64,000 bases of DNA, taken from Ovis canadensis (taxonomy: Eukaryota > Chordata > Mammalia > Artiodactyla > Bovidae). The notes below the pieces were generated by a model, which did not search any database, was not told the DNA's origin, and saw only the letters and a list, made by a program, of their open reading frames with translations. A program made the position numbers and the translations under genes. The DNA lies in the NCBI RefSeq assembly GCF_042477335.2, contig NC_091245.1, positions 87,272,501 through 87,336,500 of the forward strand. The letters are read 5' to 3'. Positions 1 through 13,900 of this stretch are shown here, piece after piece. How positions within the stretch are numbered: the stretch's first letter is position 1; each line of letters begins with the position of its first letter.

Positions 1-649
1 ATGAGCAATAGGGATTTAAGAGGAGGTTGAAAGGAGTTTAAAAAAGAGACTAAGAAGCAATGGTTAGAAGGTAGGAAAGAACGAACCAAAGGGACTGCCA
101 CACAAGCCAAGCAAGTAGAATTCCCAAAAGGAGGTCAATACTTTCAAGTGCAGCAGAGACTTCATAACATAAAACCAGACAATTTCAGTGACATTGGCAA
201 TAGGAGTCTAGTGAGCCCAGACCCCCTGGAGGTGGGACTGAAATGTCCTGGAGCAGCTCAAATGAAACGGTGATGATTTAGGTAGAAATAACTTCAGCGG
301 TCCTCCACTCTCACCCATCATTCTTCTTTAACTCTTCCTCCTCTAGTAACATTCACCTCCCAGCATTCCTAATTAACCTAATCCACTTAGAAATAGGGAA
401 CGGTCTGATATCACCTATTTACACTTTAGTACAAATTGGTCCATCTCTCCACCCTGATTATTTGTACTTCAAACTCACCCTTAATGGGAAGAAATTTCAG
501 GTCTAAAGGCAGATTGTGCCTGCCTCTCCCTAGGATAGCTGTTTTAATAAACTTAAGGTACTTGGTAAGGGTGATGGGGTTTTCAAAGGCAGATCAATGG
601 TTCTGTCCATTCCAACAGGGGTCTCTTTGTTCCCTCGAAGGGCCTACAG

Positions 650-700
650 CTCAAGCTGCTGCTGCTAAGTCACTTCAATCGTGTCCGACTCAAGCTGCTG
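650..700 (-). mobile_element. 27-bp Bov-A2 tail insertion with 12-bp TSD
   Basis: The perfect 12-mer ctcaagctgctg occurs at 650-661 and 689-700. Between them lie only 27 bases (662-688) matching the 3' end of Bov-A2 in antisense (gctaagtcacttcaatcgtgtccg-like). The boundary is slightly ambiguous because the SINE tail is itself CTG-rich. Confidence 0.6.
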
Positions 701-969
701 AAGGCCAATTCCCAGGAACTGTTGCTTTCAGATGTGATGCCTATCTGGTAGGCTAGTTTTCCTCCTCTGGCTGAGTTTAACTCTGACCTTCCTTGAGCCT
801 CTCAGCCTGACCTCAGCTGAAAGTTCTGCCCCCAGAAGGCCCAGAACCCTAGACCTCTCTTCCAAGTGTCCTTCTCATCCTCCCTATGCCATCCTGTTGC
901 TCAGCCCAACTTGTCTGTATTTGATAACCCTACTTCCATTCCCAGAATGGTCATCACAGCAGTGGCTCC

Positions 970-1112
970 CAGACTTTAGTGCGCAGGCTCATCTGGCGAG
1001 CTTGTTACAAACACTAGCTACCTCACTGACACACTACATCCAGATCAGGGCCAAGCAATCTGCATCTTAAACCAGCTCCCAGGGATTTCTATCCGATCCT
1101 GCAGGTCAGCAA
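970..1112. mobile_element. MER5-type hAT-Charlie fragment
   Basis: It begins cagtggctcccagactttagtg and contains the familiar caagcaatctgcatcttaa and caccact-like segments of MER5-class non-autonomous hAT elements. It is old and diverged, and the family assignment is tentative. Confidence 0.5.
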
Positions 1113-1809
1113 ACCACACTCTAAGCAATATGATGAGAGAGAGCCATATAAACACAGAATGTAATTATGACTACTATCATAGTCTGGCAACTCAGCCACT
1201 CTGGGCCCTTAACATCTATGATAAAACAGACTGGTCCTCCAGGAATGGTAAAGTTGAGCTGCTCCTCAGGAAACTTTCGGAACAAAGGTGGGAGGGCCAC
1301 CCATGGTTTCTGGGAAGAATACAGGAATGGGGTAGGGGGTGCAGGGAATTAGGACTCTGGATATTTAATACATGGGCATCAAAGACAGACATCAACGGGT
1401 TTTTATACTAAGGACTGAACAAGGAAAAATTATAAAGGTGCAGTTTGGCCATAGGAAAGAAACAATAATCTGAAAAGTTTAACAATTTATGTCTGTCTCT
1501 TGCAGATCACGAATGATTAAACTATTTCCTAGTTCATTACTCTAACAGTAAGTATCTGTTCACTTTTTAAAAAATTGTAATGATAACTAGACATACACCT
1601 ATCTGGTATAGACAGCATATAAAAATTGTGTCCTTTACCATATAGGGAAACACACACACACACAAACCAAAAACCCACACTTCATACCATAAGAAGTCAC
1701 TAGAAGACAGTCCAACATAAAAAGCATCACCTGCATGGTCCTCTTAAGACAGTGTATTTTGAGACTATAAAAACACAAAAGGCAAGACAAGTTCTTCAAC
1801 TAGACTTAC

Positions 1810-1974
1810 TTCAGTGCTGAGAGCTAAAAGATAATCAGAATTTTGCGGGCTATACATCATCTGAGTCAGAGGATGAAAAGGGAGATTGGTTTGGACAAAG
1901 TTCTTTGCAAAATCTGATGATCTGAAGATTCTTCCTCCATGACTTCCTCCAGATACCTCTGCTGTTAAAATCAC
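1810..1974 (-). CDS. SORT1: SORT1 exon 5
   Basis: A 165-nt exon encoding residues 183-237 ([10 protein letters not shown] through YLLALSTE). It includes the degenerate Asp-box SSDFAKNF and the hydrophobic blade strand that follows. The acceptor is ccag|GTGATT and the donor is ACTGAA|gtaagtct. The next exon, expected to start NGLWVSKNFG, is not found between 1 and 1809, so the gene leaves the window inside intron 5. Confidence 0.97.
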
Positions 1975-4900
1975 CTGGTCAGGGAGAAGGAAGTTCAGAA
2001 CCAGGGTATAATACTATAAAAGTACACGAAGTTCCTCCACCATTTTCACCAGACATTTGTTCAAAAATTTTAGTTCCAAAAGTAAGAAGAGTTATAAAAA
2101 CAGATTAGCTGATACACTCTCTTCCTGAAGTATTAGTCTTAAGAAAAAACTACTGTCCTGAGCCAGTGCACTGTATCTATGAAGACAAGCTTGATCAGTC
2201 TGAGATCAGCCAGTTTTCCCAAAAACTAGCAGGTTGTCTTTAGATGTATACCTTGTAACGCTAAACAACCACCACATAATTATGAAGAGTTTTGGTGCAT
2301 CTTAGACAAGGTCCAAGAAAAGAACTTGTATGCAAAATGCCATTCTTTTGTAATGAGTATTGTCTCATTCTATTATATTGTAAATATTGTACTAGTAAAC
2401 TAAATACATTGCTGTGTATCACTAGACCACTCACGTATCAACATCTGACAGCCCTGCCTACGGTATTACGCACTTTTGTACACGTATGAACAGTCTTACC
2501 TTCCCGGAGTTCTCAGGACCAATAGCCATGCCAAATTCAGTCCGAATGAATGTGTTATTGATGAGATTTGTGATATCCTTAAAGTTCTTTCCATAGTCCT
2601 CACTGAGAGGGGAAAAAAAGGACAAATTCAGAATGCAGAGGTCATGGGCACTGATGGGTTTGTACCTAGCTTCCCTCACCCTCCTGATTCTACCCCTACC
2701 CGCAGTGGTGGGCCTAATTAGTGGAACGAAGTTCCAGTCCCTCATGGGTGACAGGGTCAGGAATGAGGAAAGGACCCAGACTGAGCCACTAAGAAAAAAC
2801 TGGGAGAACTGGGGTCTAGTAGGAAACACACTTAAGACAACCACTTAATGAAACAGTCTGTCTTCCTTAAGGATCAGTGGTTCTTAACCAAGGTATTTTT
2901 GCCCCATGCCCCCACCCCACCAAGCAAACATTTGGTAAAGTCTGGAGACATTGTTCATTATCACAACTCAGGGTTGGGTGCTACTGGCATTGTACTGACA
3001 TCGTAGTAGGTAGAAGCCAGGGGTGCTTCTAAACATTCTACAACACGTGGAACAGTCTCCCAAAAAAGAGAGGGCCACAAGCATCTGGCATCGAATGGTG
3101 CATCTGGTCCCAAATGTCAATGGCATCAACGCTGAGAAACTCCCATATTGTAGCATGTGAATGCAAAACAAAACAAAACAAAACAAAAAAAATGCAACAG
3201 GCATTCTGATACAGTGAGAGCCCAACTTGAAGTAGACGCCAACGTAAGCAGCCAGCACTGCTGAAATAGCTCTGGGAGTCCAGAGAGGTAGCCTGTGACC
3301 CTGCACTGAATCGACCCATCCTTCCTCTGTATTTAGTTATGAGCCATGAATTCCCTTATTATTTTTTTTTAAATATTTTTTGACGTGGACCATTTTTAAA
3401 GTCATTATTGAATTTGTTACAATATGCTTCTGTTTTTTATTTTGGTTTTTCAGTCCTGAGGCATGTCGGATCTTAGTTCCCCGGCTGCTGCTGCTAAGTC
3501 GCTCAGTCATGTCCGCCTCTGTGCAACCCCACAGACAGCAGCCCACCAGGCTCCTCCGTCCCTGGGACTCTCCAGGCAAGGACACTGGAGTGGGTTGCCA
3601 TTTCCTTCTCCAATGCATGAAAAGTGAAAAGTGAAAGTGAAGTCACTCAGTCGTGTCCGACCCTCAGCGACCCCATGGACTGCAGCCCACCAGGCTCTTC
3701 CGTCCATGGGATTTTCCAGGCAAGAGTACTGGAGTGGGATGCCATAAACCACACCCCCAGCACTGGAAGGTGAAGTCTAAACCCCTGGACCGCCAGGGAA
3801 GTCCCAATTCCCTTATTACTTAAGCTATTATATTAAAAGTTTGAGTTGGGCTCTCTGCTAAATGTAGTCAAAGGCCTTCTAACTAATTTATCAATGCATT
3901 GTATTATACTCATGATAAAGCTTGTAAGTTAAGTAGCAGGATCTTGAGAACCTCCTCCCCTAAAGTTACCATCCTTAGGCACAAATCTCTTAATGCATGC
4001 AGCACCCAGCTAAAGAAGACAGATAAACTTAATCTCAACTCCTAGGCTGTTGAAAGCTTTATCCAAAAGTTCATTTCAACAATACCTTTGAGAAGTATTA
4101 AAGTCAATTTTTAGATTTCAAAACGTAAGAGAAAAAAAAGTCAGGAGTATTTCATAGTATGCATAGGTCTAACATGATATATAATGCTAGATCTTAATAT
4201 TAACTAAATTTCAGTATCCATAAGTGATGACCACAGTGCACTGCAAGTCAGTTGCCAATGATAAATGCAACGTACAGTGGTCTTCACTGATAGAATATAT
4301 GACTTAAGAGGCGGTACAGTTTTGCTATCAGCCTCAACAGGAAAAGAATCGCAGAACCACAGACCACGAGAGAGGCAAGGAACCGAAGAGAACATCTTGT
4401 CCAACTCCCTTATTTCACAGAGGAGGAGGTTCACGGGGAAGCAATTCATCAAAAGTCAACCAGCCAATTAAGGGCAAAACTGAAACTACAATCTAATTCT
4501 CTTAACGCTCAGCCCCTAACTTGAGACAACTTTTAATTATGTGTAAGGAATTCTTCCTTTGCACCCAGTGGTCCTGCTCTTTCTTGCCAGGGCTTGTGGC
4601 TTGTCAGGAAAAGTCCGCTCAGAGGAAACTGGAGAGAGACAGGAGGGAAGTATCTCTGAGTGAACGTAGAGGCCCCTTCACTATGCTAACGCAAACTACA
4701 TGGGACTTTTCAGTTGTCTTTCCATCTCTTAGAACACACACAGAGAAAACCATATAAAATAGGGACCAGAAACCACCCAACAGATTCCTGTTACCCTTCC
4801 TTTGACTTCTGAGTACAAGAAAAGTTCTTATCTTCTCCACAGCAGGCCAAGAGATATGCATATTCGAGTCCTAGTTCTACAGTGCATACATCAACAGCTC

Positions 4901-7900
4901 AGACCATGTCCTAAAGGGTTTGCAGCAGCTTGGTTATCACCAGTTCACAAATCACCCCTCCTTCATGACATCCCAGGGAACCTCCACAAACCTGCTGGCA
5001 AGTGCGCTTGCTTTTCAAGAATTTGGCACACAAACACATCCCTGCCCTTCAGAAAAAGAAAGCAACACGAGGGAAACAAAAAATCATCTGCTACAACACT
5101 CTGGCACTTTAGCCAGATAAACAAATGGAGCATGATAGACCAGTGTCAACCTGCTGGGATTTAAGTAGTGTTTTGTCAAAGCTATGTTGGGGCCAGGAAT
5201 ATATTTTAATATGGCACTTTGCTTTAAAGTGGCTTTATCTTTTATCAGCATATATACTGGCATACATCATATATCATGGAGAGGAAATCAATGAAATATA
5301 TTGAAAAATAAATAACTTTTCAAATTCCATATGATAATTAAGAGTTATGAACAGGAAACATTAACAAAGCCCTGTGAAACCATCTGCTTTAGAAGTAAGT
5401 CTTTTTGATAACAATTCTATACATCAAACCTAACAAAGCTCTTTCTGGTTAGCAAAAATAAATGATTACTTTTGCTATATCTGTGGTGTAAACATGTATA
5501 AGAATATGTACATTTGTAACTGTGGTGTTGGAGAAGATGCTTGAGAGTCCCTTGGACTGCAAGGAGATCCAACCAGTCCATTCTAAAGGAGATCAGTCCT
5601 GGGTGTTCATTGGAAGGACTGATGTTGAAGCTGAAACTCCAGTACTTTGGCTACCTCATGTGAAGAGTTGACTCATTTGGAAAAGACTCTGATGCTGGGA
5701 CGGATTGGGGGCAGGAGGAGAAGGGGACGACAGGGGATGAGATGGCTGGATGGCATCACTGACTGGATGGACATGAGTTTGAGTGAACTCTGGGAGTTGG
5801 TGATGGACAAGGAGGCCTGGCGTGCTGCGATTCATGGGGTCGCAAAGAGTCAGACACGACAGAGGGACTGAACTGAACAACAAAAAATAGTACTGGAGTA
5901 CAAACGTTTTTGGGATAGAGCCTAATACCACCAAAGAACATGAAAAATTTAGACATTATTTAAATAAATGGAAAAAAAGTAATCATTACATGGAGTTCTG
6001 ATAAGACATAGCATTAAAATTCCTCCTGAGATGAACGACTCAGGAGGATATTTTTCCAGAAGACTAACATGTTGACCGACACTCAACCCAAACGCCAATA
6101 ACCAAGAATCACACCTCCATTTTTTACCACTTTTCATTTATAATACAGAGGAACTGTGACAATGGGCATTTGACCTGCAGACATTCAGTGAAAAGTAACA
6201 ATAAAAGAATCCTACAATAAATATCTCAGAAAATCTTACATTTTACTTTTTTCAACAATCAAACAAGCATAAATATCCTTGCTTGGTTGACTTTCAGGCC
6301 TACTTACTTCTTTACTCCTTTAATTCATTTTTGCCATGATTAAATCACTATAAATTATTACATAAAAGCAAAAAGGAAGACAACAAACTCCAAAAAAGTT
6401 AGTTTTGTAGTTTTCACTAATTGAGAAAGCTCATACAGTTAATCCTCATTATTTACAGATTCCATGTTTATAAATTTGCCTACTCAGATTTGTAACCCCA
6501 AATCAATACTCATGGCACTTTCCTAGTCACTGGCAGATATGCATAGGGCCGCAAAAACTGTTGGGGCTCATGTTCCCTTCTGAAGTCCAACAAGCAAGCG
6601 GCTGGCCTGCTTTCTTATTTCAGCTCTTATTCTGTGCATGAGTATCTTCCTCACAGTCTGTTTACTGCTCTGCATTCTGCATTTTTGTGCCTTCTGTTAG
6701 TGCTTGCTATTTAAATAGTCCCCAAGCATAGTTATGAAGTGCTGCTTAGTGTTTCTAGAGAAAATATGTGAGTTAGATAAGCTTCTTTCTGCAACAGTTG
6801 GCTGTGAGCTCAATGAATCAATAATACACATAAGGTATCTTTAAACAGAAACACACATAAAACAAGGTTAAACAAGATCGACTGATGAAAATGAATACTG
6901 TGGCCGAAAGTTTGCAGGAACCTAATTCTGTATTTCCCCCAGAAGCAATGGCTCAGTATTCACTAATTCAGTAATTCACAGAGACTGGAGAACATAACTA
7001 CTGTGAATGAGAACTAACTGGATTGAGATTTCCAGTTATAAGATCAATAAGGAGAATGTAGCTTATTAAAATGTTCCAAAAGACTTACAGACCTGAAACC
7101 ACTGCTGGGTGAGCTGGGTAGAATCTGAATCTACATTAAACTGAATTCCCAATACTTCAGTTTCTTTGTTTTAACCCCAACTGTCTGATGTTACCTTATG
7201 TGTTTTAATTGTCATTGTGTTTTATACTTATTTGAAAAGGATGCATGTTTTCTACAGAAATTTTGAAAATACAAGTAGGAAAATAAAGAGGGTGAAATAT
7301 TATAAATAAAATCACACAATTTTTTATCAGAAGGAATGTGAGTATGTATCTGAGGTCCTTATTTTGCTCTCATTGATAATAAGACAATTCTAAGAACAGG
7401 ATTTTCATTCCCATGAAAATCATGGGAATATTTAAGTGACAAAAACCACCTAGCTTCATGGTTTTTATATGCCCTAAGTTTGTAAAAAATGAAGGTGCAG
7501 TAAAATGCCATTATCATACATTTCAATAAACTTTAAGGAACAAAAAGTAGAAAGATATATTCTGCAAACAGAATTTATGCTAACCTTGTAATTAGAATAT
7601 CCAGTCATTGCTAATAATCTACTATGGTGAAAACTGAGCCAAGCTTATCATTACAAAGGTTGTCATAACGAGATGCCTTGGAGAACCTGGTTTACTGAAC
7701 TCTGCTTTAATATCTGCTGCATATCTTTATTGTTTATTTATTTATTGACCATGTGGGTTCTTAGCACCCTGACCAGGGATCAAACTTGCATTTCCTGTGG
7801 TGGACGCATGGAATCTTAAACACTAAAATGTCAGAGAAGTTTCTGTTGCATATTTTTAAGTTATCTTTTTTATTAAACCTCAGGTAACTTCCTGAAAAAC

Positions 7901-10900
7901 TTACATTGACTACAGTACAAACTTTAATGTGAAATCTCTTAGAGATTCCCTTACCAATTTCCAAAATTTGAACAACTTTCAATAGGAAACAGAAATCACA
8001 AGTAAAACAGTCCAGCAGTTTTCTGTTAACTTGGTATAGAATTTTGCTGTACATAATGTGCTTCACTAAGTTAATCTTACAATGAAAGGTTAGACTCAAA
8101 GGGCCATAAAACAAAAAGGCACACAACATTTGTTGCTGAAAATCAAATTATCATCTTAACTATAGCTAGTTATTTCCTTTTTAATTTCATATTTGCAAGT
8201 GACAGGTAAGTGAACTTTATAATCTGTTATATGAATTAATATTCTTGAAGAGGGAATCAAAATTTATACTATTCAAATATGATTCCCTTTAACTGAAGAT
8301 ATTAGTATGTTATTCAATTCTATCCAATCATTAATGCCCAGGGACTTTATTTCCCAAATCTTTTTTTTAAAATATAAATTTATTTATTTTAATTGGAGGT
8401 TAATTACTTTACAACATTGTATTGGTTTTGCCATACATCAACATGAATCTGCCACAGGTGTACACATGTTCCCAATCCTGAACCCCCCTCTCACCTCCCT
8501 CCCCGTAACAATCCTCTTTCTGAAGTGTGCTCCCTCTAACTCGGCACAGGTAACAGAGACAGCCAACTTCCTTCTCCTCATGCATACCTCCATATGGTAC
8601 TGCTTATGGCAGGTGGCATCTGATTAGCTGCCTCCTATTTGAATCCCAAATGAACCTTTGACCACATAAGACTTGAGAGAGATAGACAATCCAATAAATA
8701 ATACAATCATTAAAGCTGCAAAAAACAGAAGAGTCTTCAGAGCAGATTCAACAGGCTTTTATTTGATTTCTCAGTTGTGCAAGCTCAGCATATTCAGGAC
8801 TCATTTTGCTCAAATTGCTCCCTCCCTTTCCCATTTCTGAAGCAACACGTGACTCTTGGCTGGTGTGTCCAACAACATGAGTCACTTTAGACTAGGCCAG
8901 GCCAGCCTAGCTGGAGAGGCAACAAGACATATTTACAGTGTCCACCCAAATTTTGGAAGAGTTTTCACTTCACAGCAGGGAGGAAGTAATTAATATTCAA
9001 AATGACCTTGCAAAACCAAACAAACCCAACAAACAAACCTGGTGTGCAAAATGAAGAAAAAGAACCTTACTAACATACTATACCAGAAACAACTTGCTTT
9101 ACTCTCTAGTAAAGTATATATTAGTGGTTTCTTACAAGACTAGGCAAATACAGGATGGAAAAAGGCTGAGTCAGAGGGTGGTAGGTATTTAAGCAGTAAC
9201 ATAGTGATACTGTTTTGTTTGGGGTTGTCTCAAAGTAAGCACAACGCTGAAAATCAGCAAAAGGACAGGAAAAGCAGTCGTGAAAACACTTCACTCCCCA
9301 TAGGTATGACTCTGGTTTGTCAGGTCCAGTTCTAGCCACCTGATTGAAGAGCACTATAGAGGCTAACACGTGAATTGAGAAGGCAAGCAAAAAGCAGCCG
9401 AAGCAACAGGTTTTGAACATAATTCAACCAAGAGAAGGAGTTTAGTAAAGGATTCAAAACATGCAGAGATCAGAGAGGAGGTTTTCATTTGCTACCATAA
9501 TATAAACTGGAAATAGGCATCTTCTTAAGAGAAACCCAAGTAAGACGGTAGGTGTTGCAAGAGGGCATCAGAGGGCAGACACACTGAAACCATAATCACA
9601 GAAAACTAGTCAATCTGATCACCCGGACCACAGCCTTGTCTGACTCAATGAAACTAAGCCATGCCGTGTGGGGCCACCCAAGACGGGCGGGTCATGGTGG
9701 AGAGGTCTGACAGAATGTAGTCCACTAGAGAAGGGAATGGCAAACCACTAGTATTCTTGCCTTGAGAACCCCATGAACAGTATGAAAAGGCGAAATGATA
9801 GGATACTGAAAGAGGAACTCCCCAAGTCGGTAGGTGCCCAACATGCTATTGGAGATCAGTGGAGAAATAACTCCAGAAAGAATGAAGGGATGGAGCCAAA
9901 GCAAAAACAATACCCAGTTGTGGATGTGACTGGTGATAGAAGCAAGATCCAATGGAAATCAGTCTTGGGTGTTCATTGGAAGGACTGATGCTGAAGCTGA
10001 AACTGCAATACTTTGGCCATCTCGTGCGAAGAGTTGACTCATTGGAAAAGACTCTGATGCTGGGAGGGATTGGAGGCAGGAGGAGAAGGGGACGACAGAG
10101 GATGAGATGGCTGGATGGTATCACCAACTCAATGGACATGAGTATGAGTAAACTCCAGGAGTTGGTGATGGACAGGGAGGCCTGGCGTGCTGCAATTCAT
10201 AGGGTCGCAAAGAGTCGGACACGACTGAGTGACTGAACTGAACTGATGACATACATGTGTGATATTTATCACAGCAGCATTAACAGTAGTGAAAAAACTA
10301 CAACTTAGGTGTCCAAGAGAATAATGACTAAGTAAATTCTTTCGATCTAACAAAAATTATAAGAATTTGACAAATATTATGGTAGGAACAGTGACCAATC
10401 AGAATGGTTATAGTTCATAACATCAGGTGTTGGTAACACTTGCATGTTGGCTGGGGTAGGGGTGTACTTGTAGAAGCTATAGAGGCATCTGGGGGCAGGC
10501 AGGAAATCACCTTTTATCAACTGGTATGGAAGGGTTTCAACTCATTTAGAAAACTACTAACAGTACCGCAGTGCCAGTACATGCTGGTCACATGCCACAC
10601 CTGGCCACTGGCCAGGCAGCAGCTAACAGTGCCAAGTTCTTATTCCATGACAAGTGCTGGGAAGCACAGCTCTCAGTGGCTCTAAGGCGGCTGTTATTAT
10701 CATCTTTCTTTTACAGGTGACAGACTCAGGGAGCTTAAATGACTTACCCAAGTTCATTCTACTCACAAATAACACTGAGATTCAACCCCAGGCCTATATG
10801 CCAAGAGGTAACTTTACACTGTACCATGTTGCTTCCTAAGGCTATAGAGTTATATGGTATAACATTAAAGGAGAAAAGTCAAGATAATAAACTGTAAATA

Positions 10901-13900
10901 AGATTACTTGACTAAAAGGTGATTTTTTTTTTCATTTAAAATTTCCAATGTTTTACAATATGATTGCATTGTCTTTTTAATGGAAGGTGAATAGGTAAGA
11001 AAAAGTGTATCACAAAGACTTTTACAACAGCAAAGTTTCTTAAAAAATGGAAAGAGTTTACTAAGGTTACAAAAATTTTAATGCATTTTTTTCCTTCCTA
11101 AACAGGACACTTCATCTACCCGAAATGGTTCAACTAGTTTTCTAACTTATAAACAAAATCACCTATAAATTACAGTCCCTTCCAGAATTAGGATTCTGTA
11201 ATACCTTGTCAATCCTTATCAAACAAATAAAAATACTATTAGCCTGAGAATTATTAAAGAAGGCAAGGCATTCCTTCATTCAATTAATACGTACTGCCTG
11301 TCTGTTATGTGTCAGTCATTTACTTAGTTGCTGGAGAACCCCAAGTCAGTCAAGAACCTGCCTTCATGCAGTGTACAACAATTTCAAGATGGCAATTCTT
11401 TCTTGACCTATTTTTAAATTAAAGTCTCTGTGTTGAAGGGCAGAAAGCACTGGCTCCAGACTCAGGAGCAGCAGTCAAGGGTCACCTATTGGGAAAGGGA
11501 GGCTGGACTGATATATATCAGAGTTTCAACATGGGTTCATTCCCACCTTGGCCAGCGTCAACAATCAAGCAAAGAACCCTGAGAAAGTATGATAGCTTCT
11601 GGGAGATCCTTTGGCCCAGAGGGTAATTTCTATATTATCTGCTGAAATGTCAAATTTCTTTGGGTCTCTAGGCAGAAAATGGGACAGACACCCATGATGG
11701 AGGAGACAGTCAGCAACTTCTGGGAGTTAGCTGGCTTTGAATCTTACAGGTAAGGAAAAGAATCCTACCCTTTAACCAAGGTGGACCTTTGAAAAGACAA
11801 CTCTCAAACTTTGTGAATGTCACAGTATAGACTATAGTCCCAAAACATATATTACCATCATCATTACCAGGCACTTTGGTAGGTATGACCTGAGAACCTC
11901 CTTCGGACCTAAAAACAATCTGTTTGGGGCTCATAATGTTAGATGAAAAATATTATCTAATATTTTAGATATTAGATATCTAACTTCCCTGGCAGTCTAG
12001 TGTTTAGAACTCCACATTCTCACTGCCAGGGCTTGGGTTCAATATCTTATCAGGAAACTAAGATCCCTCAAGCCACATGGTGGGGCCAAAAAAAAAAAAA
12101 AAATCACTTGGAAGGTACAGTAAGGATTGTTACTTCAGGAGTATAAAACCATTTTGTCCTGATAATAAATAGAAAGGTGGCTAAACTCTATGCTGCTGCT
12201 GCTGCTGCTAAGTCGCTTCAGTGGTGTCCGACTCTGTGTGACCCCACAGACGCCAGCCCACCAGGCTCCCCCGTCCCTGGGACTCTCCAGGCAAGACCAC
12301 TGGAGTGGGTTACCATTTCTACTCTATGCTACCTCCCCACAAATAAATACCCATTTAAATTAACATATACACACGCCTATAGACACTTCATCTTCTTTTA
12401 CTGTTCTGCCACTCAGTCAGGTCAACCTTATTTCCTTGGAACTAGATTCCTTTTCATGCTGCTTTAGGTTGCTAACTAGATAGATATTTAAAAATGTGCT
12501 GAGGGTGACAATCTAGTGAAAATTTAAGACGGCCAGAAGATCTTTAAAATCAACTGTTAGATCCCATCATGCCTAGAAAAGCAGAGAACTTACAGTCACA
12601 ATATGTTACTCAATCAAATTCCCCGATCATATGCTAGGCATCTCACCTTCGATATAGCTTGGACTGTCCAAAAGTCATAATTACCAGTGGTACATGGAAG
12701 GTGGTTAAGACTAGAATGATCTGAAGAGACAAAAGCATGTGGTCAATAAGAAACATAATCCAATTACATGTTTGCAATATCTGAATATCAGAAATATTGC
12801 CAATAATTCTGCTTCACAGTAGCCTATATTGTAATACATCTGAAAACCAAGAAGGACCAAGTGATTACGGCTTACAATGATTCGAATTCTCAGCTTATTT
12901 TGTTGAGATGGTCCCACTGCCTACACCTGATGCAGCATGAAACAGAGCTGATCAACTCCAAATAACAGTAAAGGAAGAATTTAACTATTTTGTACCACAT
13001 TATTGTGAGATATTCTCAGTCGAGAATCATCTTTCTTTCCGCTTACAAGGCTAGAACAGAGTGAATGCTCTAATAGAGGTTGCTATGTCACATCTGTCCT
13101 TTTCTTCTTCTCCCTGCTATTAGTTCTCCATGAAATCAATTTTTTAAATAAGTATTTTTCTAGAGAAAACATACATGAAGATATGATTGTGATAAATTGG
13201 AATAAGAGGCTAGGGAGTCTCATACAGCCATATAACAAGAAATCTTGGAGATACCAACTATCTTAGATAAAGTGATAAATCATGGGAAATAGTGAACAAC
13301 TCAAATTTTAGAAGCAAATGAGACAGGCTAAAAGAAATTCTACCAGCGATTTAAAAATTAATAACTTGCTCTTTAGTACAAAAATTCTATTTCTTTTGGC
13401 TTCTGATATAGCCTCACGTGCCTCAGTGCTCTGATACATACATTACTGGAATACTGGAGGGCATGAGCTGTTGTCCCTGCCCTTGCTCAGGCAGGATAAT
13501 AACTGACTGTCTCATTCCCCCGATGCTGGCAGCACCTACCTCCTTTGTGGTTGGGGAAAGGCCAACAGATGGAGCTGAACAGCGATAAGCCCATGGCTGC
13601 CACAGTCCTTTAAAACTAACTATGGGAAAGGATACAGGAACAATACAGGTCGGAGGAAAAATGCCAACATGTGTAATGTGCCATTTTCTGCTTCCACATA
13701 GAAGTTTTTCCCGAGAATTGTACGGCTGCCTTTTCACACAGCACTCTCCTCTTTTCTTCTTCTTGCTCATCTTGATATCAAGCAGCCACCAAAGACTAAA
13801 AAGGTGTTTAGCTTTCTATTATGGAAGAAGGTGGTCACAAGATGTTCCTAGTTCTAAAAGCAAAACCAAACCAACCATAGCCTTCTGGAAGTCTGTCCTA

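Larger units (their letters stand above)
1..1809 (-). other. SORT1: SORT1 intron 5 (partial)
   Basis: No coding sequence is seen. The intron holds a short Bov-A2 tail insertion (650-700), a MER5-type fragment (about 970-1110) and a short CA run near 1650. The next SORT1 exon lies outside the window. Confidence 0.85.
2603..12646 (-). other. SORT1: SORT1 intron 3
   Basis: A 10-kb intron holding a MER20, nested SINEs, two BovB pieces, a Tigger relic, L1 and MIR fragments, and a young Bov-A copy, each listed separately. Between them the DNA is AT-rich, with no exon-like open frame that I can support. Confidence 0.9.

Noticed and set aside
9952-10236. 94-codon frame with [16 protein letters not shown]
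   Set aside because: Not a host gene. It is the C-terminal remnant of the BovB LINE protein, also seen at 5647-5871.
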